Source of the DNA: Candidatus Saccharimonadota bacterium
Lineage (GTDB): Bacteria; Patescibacteriota; Saccharimonadia; Saccharimonadales; Saccharimonadaceae
Reading direction: 5' to 3'
Assembly: GCA_905372785.1 (NCBI GenBank)
Contig: CAJPQG010000003.1
Coordinates: 1-64,000 of the forward strand
Length of the DNA: 64,000 nt
The notes under the pieces: generated by a model
What the model was told of the DNA's origin: nothing
Seen by the model: only the letters and a program-made list of their open reading frames with translations
Database searches by the model: none
Program-made: the position numbers and the translations under genes
Part shown: one piece after another, positions 24,817 through 33,806 of the stretch
How positions within the stretch are numbered: the stretch's first letter is position 1
How the letters are laid out: each line of letters starts with the position of its first letter

Positions 24817-25758
24817 TTACGCCTGAGTAATCTGCACAATGCACATAAGCGCCTGCTGCAGCGCAAGCCAAGGGTCTACCGAGCGTTTCATAGCGTGGTC
24901 TGCTTCTGCCAAGGCTTGCACCAGCTTGTGTGCGTGCTCGCGTTGTTGGCGCTCGGTGGTGGCGCCTGCGTATAGCCTTCGGCCCAGCGCGACCGAACGT
25001 CGCACCGCAAATGCAGGCAGCCCAAAATCACGTGCAATCTCTGATTCCGCTGGAGCACCTAGCGCACCTGCAGCCAAAGCGGTCATCAACTGCGAAGACA
25101 GCAGACCTAGCGTTTGGTATGGATTAACCAGCGGGCTGCGCCCTAGTTCCTCAAGACGTTGATGGAGCTGCTTCACCTGCCCCGAAGCGGCCATATCCAG
25201 CAAAGAAAACGCATTACTACTTGGCGGCAATGGGAGCTGCTGACGCACCAGCTTTTCGGTAATATCCCCTTCCACCTGTAGGCGCTCAAGTTCATTGGCG
25301 ATTGCCCATTGATCGTCTTGCAGCCGCACTGCCAGCTCCGATAAAGCTGCTCGCGTTACCTGCACGCCCTGCTGCTGAGCCCACTGCTGCATTGTGTCAA
25401 GCAGCGTGCGGCGCGTTTTTTCGTTATATAGCGGAAACTGCTGCACATCAGCATGCTGCTTCAGCCATGTTGCAAAAGTGGTTCGGTTATCAAGCGTGTT
25501 TTGTGAAAGAATTACCACATCTTCATGGGGCTCGTCTAATAATTTCATCAACAGCGGCTGCAATGCGGTAGCCTCGTCACTATCGCGAAGCACCAGCGGC
25601 TGCGTCGGGCCGAAGAGTGTCTCACCGAGCAGCAGGTTCGGGAGCTCATTTGGCGCCAGCTCAGGAGCATGCACAATACGCGGCGATGAACCCGCCAGCT
25701 GCTGCTCCACCTGAAAGCGCTCAAAGGTATTTTTTCCTACTAATACATGCAGCGGCAT
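24817..25758 (-). CDS. holA: DNA polymerase III delta subunit
   Basis: 313 residues. Weakly conserved clamp-loader family recognised by length, the N-terminal VLVGKNTFERFQVEQQL segment, the middle WAIANELERLQV and the collar region with NPYQTLGLLSSQL. HolA opens the sliding clamp. The start codon follows the mutM stop with no gap (TAGATG). Confidence 0.85.
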   Translation of the reverse strand: MPLHVLVGKNTFERFQVEQQLAGSSPRIVHAPELAPNELPNLLLGETLFGPTQPLVLRDSDEATALQPLLMKLLDEPHEDVVILSQNTLDNRTTFATWLKQHADVQQFPLYNEKTRRTLLDTMQQWAQQQGVQVTRAALSELAVRLQDDQWAIANELERLQVEGDITEKLVRQQLPLPPSSNAFSLLDMAASGQVKQLHQRLEELGRSPLVNPYQTLGLLSSQLMTALAAGALGAPAESEIARDFGLPAFAVRRSVALGRRLYAGATTERQQREHAHKLVQALAEADHAMKRSVDPWLALQQALMCIVQITQA

Positions 25759-26655
25759 CTACCGCATCTCCTTTAGGTCTACCCCTGGGTCGAGCGGCTG
25801 ACACACCGGGCAAACATGCGTGCCACGTCCAGCCCACCTATACTTCTTGATTTCCGCCCCACAGCGCCGGCACGGCTGCCCTTGTCGTCCAAACACACCA
25901 GCAAATGTCAAATAATTTCCCTTTTCTCCGGCAGCATTAACATACGTTCGGTCTGTGCTGCCGCCTTGATCGATAGCCTGCTGCATCACGTCTCGGAGCG
26001 CTGTAAACAACCGCGCAAATTCATCCTGGCTAAGCGACCCTACTAGCCGCGTTGGACTCAGCTGCGCTCGCCATAAGCTTTCATCGGCGTAGATATTGCC
26101 GACTCCAGCCACCACCGACTGATCGAGCAGTGCAGCCTTAATATTACTCCTACCGCGCCGCGTAAATCGAGCAGCAAAAGCCTCTGCAGTAAATGACTCA
26201 TCCAGTGGCTCAGGCCCTACCTTTTGCATAAACGGCTCCTGGGCAACCTCAGCCGTGGGAATAAGCTTTATCCAACCAAACTTGCGCTGGTCATTGAAAT
26301 AAAGGTGTGACCCATCAGTAAACGTAATAATCACCCGCGTTGATGCATCTGGCAAGTGTCCGACGAGGCTATCATTTGGATGCCCCGCCCCAAAACGTTG
26401 CTCACCCACAAAAACCAGCTGCCCGGTCATTTTTAAGTGGATCATCAAACTATACCCCGAAGATAGTTCTATTAGGAGCACTTTTGCGCGCCGACGCACT
26501 GCCTGAACAGTAGCGCCACGTAAAAACTGCTGCGCATCGTCTGGGCTAACTGGAAAACTTTTGGCCGCACGCGCTTCTACCGACGCAACACTGCGGCGCA
26601 CAATCAGCTGCCGCAATCCTCGGGCAATAGTTTCAACTTCGGGTAATTCTGGCAT
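25759..26655 (-). CDS. mutM: Formamidopyrimidine-DNA glycosylase
   Basis: 298 residues. The N-terminus PELPEVETIARGLR carries the catalytic Pro2 and Glu3. The helix-two-turn-helix region has AGVGNIYADESLW, and the C-terminal zinc finger has CRRCGAEI and CPVCQ with all four Cys. It removes 8-oxoguanine and cuts the backbone. Leaderless promoter geometry; its -10 lies inside the last codons of the upstream HAD gene. Confidence 0.96.
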   Translation of the reverse strand: MPELPEVETIARGLRQLIVRRSVASVEARAAKSFPVSPDDAQQFLRGATVQAVRRRAKVLLIELSSGYSLMIHLKMTGQLVFVGEQRFGAGHPNDSLVGHLPDASTRVIITFTDGSHLYFNDQRKFGWIKLIPTAEVAQEPFMQKVGPEPLDESFTAEAFAARFTRRGRSNIKAALLDQSVVAGVGNIYADESLWRAQLSPTRLVGSLSQDEFARLFTALRDVMQQAIDQGGSTDRTYVNAAGEKGNYLTFAGVFGRQGQPCRRCGAEIKKYRWAGRGTHVCPVCQPLDPGVDLKEMR

Positions 26656-26657
26656 AC

Positions 26658-27233
26658 TTATAGTATACCAAGATCTACCAGGTACTGGCGAGTTGTCTGG
26701 GCCTCTGTGTGTTGATGCCCCACCATGCCATGCTCTGCTGCAGCTGTAATATTTGCTGGGCTATCATCGATAAGGATTATGTGCGTTTTAGGATACACCG
26801 CTCGCTGCAAGGCCTGATACATGGTAGCTGCTGGCTTGATGCCAAGCTCTGGGCTAGTCAGCACCACTGCCTCAAACCGTGCAATTTGCTCAGGTGAAAA
26901 TAGCTGCATAATCTTTTCACGGGAAGCGTTTGAAAACAGTGCGACACCAGCCCCAGCTTCATACACCTGGCGCACAATATCCATCATCGCTGCGTCCAGC
27001 GCTAACTCTGCTGATAATTCCTGAGTGATGCGCTCCTGCGACAGCCCTGTTAGTTCAACCAGTTGACGCGTATACTCTGCTGCATCAATATAGCCATGTC
27101 GATATGCCGCATCAATATCACTAGCCGCCTGCTGCTTGGGCAAAGGTACCAGCCCTAATAGCCGCTGCGTTGCATCAGCATACAGCACGCCATCACAATC
27201 AAATGCTACAACACTAGCCGCAGGCTGTTTCAT
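26658..27233 (-). CDS. HAD-superfamily hydrolase
   Basis: 191 residues. Motif I VVAFDCDGVLY, motif II VALFSNAS, motif III Lys in GIKPAATMYQ, motif IV ILIDDSPANI: a complete HAD phosphatase set of subfamily IA type. Substrate unknown. It starts six bases after the upstream gene and ends three bases before mutM. Confidence 0.9.
   Translation of the reverse strand: MKQPAASVVAFDCDGVLYADATQRLLGLVPLPKQQAASDIDAAYRHGYIDAAEYTRQLVELTGLSQERITQELSAELALDAAMMDIVRQVYEAGAGVALFSNASREKIMQLFSPEQIARFEAVVLTSPELGIKPAATMYQALQRAVYPKTHIILIDDSPANITAAAEHGMVGHQHTEAQTTRQYLVDLGIL
26662..26670 (-). promoter_or_regulatory. Extended -10 of mutM, leaderless geometry
   Basis: TGG-TATACT, 6 bases, ATG. Embedded in the end of the HAD coding region. 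Confidence 0.6.
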
Positions 27234-27239
27234 ACGCCG

Positions 27240-27881
27240 TTAGAAGTTAAGTAGGTTAATTTCACCTGATGATTGGCCAGCAGATTTCAATACTTCTTGT
27301 GCATTTGGCACCTGATTCGTAAATAGCTCACTCAGCTGCTGCACCGAAGCCTGCAGTGACCCCTTCGAACCACTACAATCAGTTGTCCAGAGGCGCTTTA
27401 CTGCACGAGTTCCTTGCAGAATCTCAAATTCATACAAATTACCCTTCGCACACACACCAGTCGTATCGTCTGCATTGCCTGTCAGCTGTACGCCTTTAGC
27501 CAGGTTTGCTTTATCAAGCGCTGCGGTAAATTGCTCGTAGGCCTTTACGTTGTTGTCATATGATTTAGTTTTCAGCTGCTTTTCAAGATAGCCCTCATAC
27601 GATGTGATGGTACGTGATTCTGGTGTCACGGTAATCTGGTATGAGCGGTGGTTTTCATTAGCCACAATTGGCCCGCGCTTTGTCATACGCACTGATCGTG
27701 ATAGATCACTAGCTAATAACGCTTCACGGCTGACATCTGTTTTTTGGTTGCCCTGCTTGTTTGTGTCTGCACCGCCAAACATTGCTCGTGCCAATGAAAC
27801 CAGCGCCACAATCGCAATAATGATAATAACGACGACAATGATAATCGGCATCGTACGAGAAATTTTACTACGGTTATTCAT
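27240..27881 (-). CDS. Membrane-anchored protein of unknown function
   Basis: 213 residues. A basic N-terminus is followed by one strong Ile/Val-rich membrane helix (about 12-33). The extracytoplasmic part of about 170 residues has two Cys (GVCAKGN, TTDCSGS) that may form a disulfide. The start at 27881 is chosen because a -10-like TACAGT lies 7 bases upstream and the basic-hydrophobic order is correct; the frame is open 12 codons further. No family recognised. Confidence 0.7.
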   Translation of the reverse strand: MNNRSKISRTMPIIIVVVIIIIAIVALVSLARAMFGGADTNKQGNQKTDVSREALLASDLSRSVRMTKRGPIVANENHRSYQITVTPESRTITSYEGYLEKQLKTKSYDNNVKAYEQFTAALDKANLAKGVQLTGNADDTTGVCAKGNLYEFEILQGTRAVKRLWTTDCSGSKGSLQASVQQLSELFTNQVPNAQEVLKSAGQSSGEINLLNF

Positions 27882-27948
27882 GATAGAGACTGTACCACAT
27901 TTTACCGCTAGTCGCAAGGTTTTTGCGCAGTCTCGGGCCTAATATCAC

Positions 27949-30519
27949 CTAGGCTTGACCCCAGTTATCACCAATAGAAATATCTACTTTTAGCGGCACA
28001 TGTAGTTCTGGAGCAATCTGCTCCATAGTGGTGCGTAGCAGCTCGCCTACAGCCTCGGCTTGGTCCTTACCACACTCTGCCATAATAGAGTCATGAATTT
28101 GCAAAATGCTCTGTGCTCCTACCGGCAATGCCGCATCGACCGCAAGCATGGCGCGCTTCATAATATCAGCCTCAGTGCCCTGAATTGGCATATTAGCAGC
28201 AGCACGCTCGGCCGCAGTCCGAACGGCAAAATTACGTGCATTCACCTCTGGGGTCGGACGCCGTCGCCCAAATAAAGTCTCAACATACCCTGCCGTGCGA
28301 GCTTTCTCAAGAGTGCAATCAATAAATTGCCGAATTGGGGCTCGCAGCGCAAAATAATGATCAATAAACTTTTTTGCTTCAGCAACGCTCATATTGGTGG
28401 CGGCTGCCAACCCGTGAGGGCTCATGCCGTATAGCACACCAAAATTAATGGTCTTGGCTGCCCGCCTTTGCTCTTTACTCACCTGGTCAATTGGCACGCC
28501 GTATACTTCACTGGCAGCCCGCGAGTGAATATCAACGCCAGCCGCAAAATCATCTATCAATGCTTGATCGCCAGCTAGTTCTGCCGCCAGCCGCAGTTCA
28601 AACTGAGAGTAGTCTGCACTAACAAACACGCGCCCCGGCCCAGGCACAAAAGCTGTTCGAATAGCCCGCCCACGTGCTGAACGAATCGGAATATTTTGCA
28701 AATTTGGGTTGCTACTCGATAGCCGTCCAGTACTCACCACATCTTGGTGAAAGGTAGTGTGAATTCGCCCATCAGCCGCAACCATCTTTGGCAAGGCCTG
28801 CACATAGGTGTGCTGCAATTTTGCTAGTTCACGCCACTGTTCAATAATTTGAATAATTGGGTGCCGCCCAGCCAGTTTATCAAGCTCTTTTTTACCAGTA
28901 GAATACCCAGTTTTACCCTTTTTAATACCGGTTGTTGGTAGCTGTAGCTTTGTAAACAACACTTCTGATAGCTGCCGCGGCGAGCCAAGGTTAAACTCAC
29001 AGCCCACCAATCGATAGGCCTCTGCTTCAAGCGCCGCTAGTTCGCTCGCTAGCTGCCCATCCATCGCACTAAGCACCGTTTTATCTACTGCAATACCGGC
29101 TCGCTCCATTTGAAACAACGACCAAATTAATGGAAAGTCTAGCTGCTCGGCAATATACTGCAGCTTCGGGTCATCTGCCAGCGCCTGCTGTTGCGCTGCC
29201 GCAGTGCGCTGCAGGTATAGGACTTGCTGCGGCGCATCAAGCTCCTCCCCCGGGTGGCCCACCAGCGCAGCCACGCTAGTGTCACGGCGAAGTGGCTCCA
29301 ATAAGAATGATGCAAGCCGCACATCATGTACGTGGCTAAAGTGCGGCAGAGCAATAAACGCCGCCAAATTGCTGCCGGCAAGCTCTCTACTCAGCGCGTG
29401 GTATAGCTCTTTAACGTCATATGCACTAACCCGCCCCTGGCTAAGCGCCGCCCAATCTTCAGCAGGAACATCTGCCACCGAGTGCTTCATGTATCGGCCA
29501 TCTGCTCGTGCCAGGTGAAGCATTCCGCCTTCAATTGCGGCAGCTACGAGTTCACCCGTCGCCACATCATTCACCTGCCAAGCAGTTTCGGTAATCTCTT
29601 TTGGCTGATCGAGCGCCATGGTCTGCGCATTGCTCGCCGCGTCTACCGCCTGTTTTAGCTCTGGTGGCAGCTGCGTCGTAAGCGACTGAAAATCATACTT
29701 CTCCAGCGTATCGCGCAGGCGCTGGCCATCGCTAGTAGCACGCTCATTTGGATTAAACTGCACCGGTGCATCTCGCATAATCTCAGCTACCTGGCGGCTA
29801 AGTAGTGCCAGTTCCCGGCCATCTTGAAGTTTTTTAGCGACGCCCGGCTTAAGCTCATGCACGTGATCATAGATAGCTTCCAGGCTGCCCCATTGCTGCA
29901 GCAGCGCTGTAGCAGTTTTTTCACCAATACCCGGCACACCAGGAATGTTATCGCTGCTATCTCCTTTTAGCGCCTTAAAGTCAAGAAACTGCGCCACACG
30001 CAAGCCATATTTCGCCGTGAAGGTTTCAGGATTATATTGCTCAATCTGCGCAAACCCCTTTTTCATGGCATACATATGCGTCTGTGGTGAAACTAACTGC
30101 AGCATATCAAGGTCACTCGAGATTAAGCAGGTCTCTACCCCTTGTGCTTCAGCCTGGTGAGCCAGCGTGCCCATAATATCATCCGCCTCATAATCGTCAG
30201 CTTCCAGTAGCGGCCACCCCAGCGCCGCAACAACTTCATGTAGCATCGGAATTTGGTCAAAAAAATCTTGTGGCGGCCTCGTGCGACCCGCTTTGTATGT
30301 TGGCAACAGTGCTAGGCGGCGGCGAATGCTGGTGCCCTTTTTATCCCAGGCCACATATACATAATCTGGTTGCAGCTGCTTTACTACCTCAAGCGCTAGG
30401 CGGGTAAAGCCATAGACGCCCCCCGTGGGTATGCCATCGCGCGTGCTAAGGTGTGGCATCGCGTAATATCCACGATAAAATACTGATTTTCCATCTATCA
30501 CTACCAGGCGTCGTTTCAT
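27949..30519 (-). CDS. polA: DNA polymerase I
   Basis: 856 residues. Residues 1-300 form the 5' nuclease (VVIDGKSVFYRGYYAMP, GDSSDNIPGVPGIGEKTA). The 3'-5' exonuclease-like region (300-470) lacks the normal first DxE motif and is probably inactive. The polymerase domain has motif A SADYSQFELRLAAELAGD, the O-helix RRAAKTINFGVLYGMSPHGL and motif C LQIHDSIMAE. Leaderless promoter geometry. Confidence 0.97.
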   Translation of the reverse strand: MKRRLVVIDGKSVFYRGYYAMPHLSTRDGIPTGGVYGFTRLALEVVKQLQPDYVYVAWDKKGTSIRRRLALLPTYKAGRTRPPQDFFDQIPMLHEVVAALGWPLLEADDYEADDIMGTLAHQAEAQGVETCLISSDLDMLQLVSPQTHMYAMKKGFAQIEQYNPETFTAKYGLRVAQFLDFKALKGDSSDNIPGVPGIGEKTATALLQQWGSLEAIYDHVHELKPGVAKKLQDGRELALLSRQVAEIMRDAPVQFNPNERATSDGQRLRDTLEKYDFQSLTTQLPPELKQAVDAASNAQTMALDQPKEITETAWQVNDVATGELVAAAIEGGMLHLARADGRYMKHSVADVPAEDWAALSQGRVSAYDVKELYHALSRELAGSNLAAFIALPHFSHVHDVRLASFLLEPLRRDTSVAALVGHPGEELDAPQQVLYLQRTAAAQQQALADDPKLQYIAEQLDFPLIWSLFQMERAGIAVDKTVLSAMDGQLASELAALEAEAYRLVGCEFNLGSPRQLSEVLFTKLQLPTTGIKKGKTGYSTGKKELDKLAGRHPIIQIIEQWRELAKLQHTYVQALPKMVAADGRIHTTFHQDVVSTGRLSSSNPNLQNIPIRSARGRAIRTAFVPGPGRVFVSADYSQFELRLAAELAGDQALIDDFAAGVDIHSRAASEVYGVPIDQVSKEQRRAAKTINFGVLYGMSPHGLAAATNMSVAEAKKFIDHYFALRAPIRQFIDCTLEKARTAGYVETLFGRRRPTPEVNARNFAVRTAAERAAANMPIQGTEADIMKRAMLAVDAALPVGAQSILQIHDSIMAECGKDQAEAVGELLRTTMEQIAPELHVPLKVDISIGDNWGQA

Positions 30520-30525
30520 AGATTT

Positions 30526-30534
30526 AGTATATCA
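30526..30534 (-). promoter_or_regulatory. Extended -10 of polA, leaderless geometry
   Basis: TGA-TATACT, 6 bases, ATG. Confidence 0.6.
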
Positions 30535-30550
30535 TCCAGCGAGAGTATCG

Positions 30551-30559
30551 TGATACACT
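30551..30559 (+). promoter_or_regulatory. Extended -10 of the kinase-like gene, leaderless geometry
   Basis: TGA-TACACT, 6 bases, ATG at 30566. Confidence 0.55.
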
Positions 30560-30565
30560 AAAGGG

Positions 30566-31147
30566 ATGAAGCAAACCACCGCACACTCACAACCTGCCAC
30601 TATTTTAGCCTTTGTTGGCCTGCCAGGCAGCGGTAAAACCACCGCTGTTGATTTTTTGACCGAACAGGGCTATCCAAAAGTTTATTTTGGTGGCGTCATC
30701 TACCAAGCTATGGCCGAAGCTGGCATCGAGCGCACGGCTGCCAGCGAAACCAAATTCCGTGAAGAAATTCGCGCAAAGGAAGGTAAAGATTTTGTCGTGA
30801 AGCGTATCGTGAAGCAGCTGCACGATTTAATCGCTGCCGGCGAGCGACACATCGTAGCCGATGGACTATATAGCTGGACTGAATATAAAATCTTGAAGCA
30901 AGAATTTGGACCACAATTGCATGTCGTCGCTATCGTGGCACCAAAGCGGCTGCGTCACCACCGCCTCGCCATCCGCCCTGGCCGCTCATACACCGAGAAA
31001 GAAGCCAACGAACGAGATTGGAATGAAATAGAACACCTAGAAAAAGGTGGCCCAATCGCCATTGCTGACCACTACATTAGCAATAATGGCGACCTTGATA
31101 CATTCCACAAAGATATCGCCAAAACGTGCAAGGAACTGCATTTTTAA
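30566..31147 (+). CDS. P-loop nucleotide kinase-like protein
   Basis: 193 residues. Walker A FVGLPGSGKTTAVDFL near residue 20, followed by GYPKVYFGGVIYQAMAEAG and a LID-like basic stretch (RLRHHRLAIRPGRSYTEKEA). The layout resembles dephospho-CoA/UMP-CMP kinase relatives, such as the archaeal UPF0200 group. The substrate cannot be told. Divergent from polA. Confidence 0.75.
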   Translation: MKQTTAHSQPATILAFVGLPGSGKTTAVDFLTEQGYPKVYFGGVIYQAMAEAGIERTAASETKFREEIRAKEGKDFVVKRIVKQLHDLIAAGERHIVADGLYSWTEYKILKQEFGPQLHVVAIVAPKRLRHHRLAIRPGRSYTEKEANERDWNEIEHLEKGGPIAIADHYISNNGDLDTFHKDIAKTCKELHF

Positions 31148-31172
31148 ACGCCTCTTGCCACTAGTAACCTCA

Positions 31173-31199
31173 CCCCGCAGCTACCCCTGCGGGGTTTTC
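31173..31199 (+). terminator. Terminator of the kinase-like gene
   Basis: CCCCGCAG pairs CTGCGGGG, followed by TTTTC. Confidence 0.85.
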
Positions 31200-31228
31200 T
31201 TGACGACCTGGCAACTTTGTGCTAGCAT
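31200..31228 (+). promoter_or_regulatory. Promoter of the 65-residue gene
   Basis: TTGACG, 17 bases ending in TGC, TAGCAT. The ~85-base leader contains a GTTAGC/GCTAAC hairpin (31259-31273). Confidence 0.55.
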
Positions 31229-31311
31229 ACAGACATCACTTGTGACCAAGCTGATCCGTGTTAGCGCCGCTAACATCGTGTATCCCTACTATATTGAAGG
31301 AGACGGTCCAA

Positions 31312-31509
31312 ATGACGACCCTTACTAATGAACAGAACCCCAATGATAAGTCGTTTTTCTCCCAGGCTGCACACGCAGCAAAGGGCGCCGTACATACTGT
31401 GGCAAAGGTTACAGTAGATACCGCAACACTTGCTGCCCTATCAGTCGCTGCTGCGGCAGAAGCTCGTCGTGACGACGACAAAAAGCGCTACGAACGCGAT
31501 GGCCAATAG
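31312..31509 (+). CDS. Small Ala-rich protein, unknown function
   Basis: 65 residues. The central Ala/Val-rich part (about 18-48) could be an amphipathic or membrane helix; the C-terminus is highly charged (EARRDDDKKRYERDG). AAGGAGA precedes the ATG; an upstream in-frame extension lacks a ribosome site. It has its own promoter and is followed by the structured region at 31525. Confidence 0.6.
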   Translation: MTTLTNEQNPNDKSFFSQAAHAAKGAVHTVAKVTVDTATLAALSVAAAAEARRDDDKKRYERDGQ

Positions 31510-31524
31510 AAACGATTCTCTCCT

Positions 31525-31731
31525 GGGACAACTGTCTCGGCAATCATACCACTTATGTTGTATGATACCGCCTAGAGGCGCAGCTACCTGCTGGTAGCAA
31601 AGGGTATTCACCCACTGTTGGCAATAAGTTCGCCGTAGAAGCTCAACTCGGTTATAAAATTTTATTATTTATTTTGTAGCCTTCGAGTTTCGAGGCTCCG
31701 GCTTGAGCTCCTACGGTGGGCTTTTTATTTT
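31525..31731 (+). ncRNA. Candidate structured RNA or 3' UTR with six hairpins
   Basis: Successive stems: GGGAC/GTCTC (31525-31538), ATCATAC/GTATGAT (31543-31566), CGCC-TAGA-GGCG (31569-31580), GCTACC/GGTAGC (31583-31598), GGGT/ACCC (31602-31613). A long terminal hairpin (31632-31720) pairs 13 of 14 bases of CCGTAGAAGCTCAA with TTGAGCTCCTACGG and is followed by CTTTTTATTTT. No ORF covers it. I see no signature of tmRNA, RNase P, SRP or 6S RNA. It could be a separate small RNA or the 3' UTR of the 65-residue gene. Confidence 0.45.
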
Positions 31732-31811
31732 GGCTATTAATTTTTATCAGGATTTTACTCTATCACCTGCCGCGGGTTTGACCACTCTGGTGGTGGGCTA
31801 TTTCTTTGCAG

Positions 31812-32777
31812 CTACCGCAGCTTTCTGGTGCACAACACCATAATTGGCCGGCTACTTTTGCGTACCACCAGAGGCTGATCGCTCAGCCAGGTAATCGGCT
31901 CGCCATCGACTTGCACGTGATATTTGTTTTCCGTATTCATAAATGCTATGTGGCAGCTCGCCACCGCCTGCCCATGCATACGGCCAAACAATACACTCCG
32001 CACAATAAACGGCAAGCTACGCCAAAACGAACGCGCATCGAAGCCACGCAGCAAAAATGTATCCCCCACCCCATAACTATCGCCTGTACGCATAATACCA
32101 GCAAAGCTGCGGCTATTAATACATAGTACATCTGTCTCCCAGCGGTGAATTGGCCGGTAATTACGGCACATCGCCGGCAGCCGATACTGCCGCGCAGTGC
32201 GGCGGTGCAGTAACAACATATGCCACAAACTCGTTACCAAATGGCTAATACTGTGGCGCAACGTATCACGCAGTTTACTATCGAACTCGGCCGCAACAAA
32301 AGCCGTCCAGCCAAGCGAAATACTAATTAGCGCCGCTTTAGTTTCCCCGCCCCGCTCTACTACCAGTGGATATATTGGCTGAATTGTACTATTGCGCAGC
32401 ACATATAGCGGGTTTTGCAGCGGATTATAGCGCCTAAACCCACGCAGGCCGCGGCCAAAATTATGCGCAGCATCATTAAAATTACCAAACGCCAAAAAGC
32501 CGACTCGCACATTCGGCGCCGTCGACTGCCGCACCGCCTGTAATACAGAATTAGCCGTGCCATCACCAGCTGCCACGAGTACCGTGTCACTGGGCTGCAA
32601 AAACCGAGCTAACTGCACGATAGCATCACCATAGCGTTCATGGCCAAACTCATACTGCTGATACGGTAGCCCAGCCCGATCCAGGCGTGCAAAAACCCGG
32701 CGCTGCACTATAGGAAAGCGTGAACTTTTCGGGTTACACACCACCACTAGGCGGCCGGGCATTACTATTTGCTTCAT
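31812..32777 (-). CDS. Diacylglycerol kinase-like lipid kinase
   Basis: 321 residues. The DAGK catalytic domain shows VVVCNPKSS at the N-terminus, the nucleotide loop VLVAAGDGTANSVLQAV near 75-90 and FGNFNDAAHNFG afterwards. Family members phosphorylate diacylglycerol, sphingosine or related lipids. Start at 32777 preferred over 32792 because the -10-like TATGCT overlaps the earlier ATG. Confidence 0.85.
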   Translation of the reverse strand: MKQIVMPGRLVVVCNPKSSRFPIVQRRVFARLDRAGLPYQQYEFGHERYGDAIVQLARFLQPSDTVLVAAGDGTANSVLQAVRQSTAPNVRVGFLAFGNFNDAAHNFGRGLRGFRRYNPLQNPLYVLRNSTIQPIYPLVVERGGETKAALISISLGWTAFVAAEFDSKLRDTLRHSISHLVTSLWHMLLLHRRTARQYRLPAMCRNYRPIHRWETDVLCINSRSFAGIMRTGDSYGVGDTFLLRGFDARSFWRSLPFIVRSVLFGRMHGQAVASCHIAFMNTENKYHVQVDGEPITWLSDQPLVVRKSSRPIMVLCTRKLR

Positions 32778-32813
32778 TCTACCGTTTAGCATAGCACGGT
32801 AGCTGCACGGCGG

Positions 32814-33803
<990 letters not shown>

Positions 33804-33806
33804 AGA

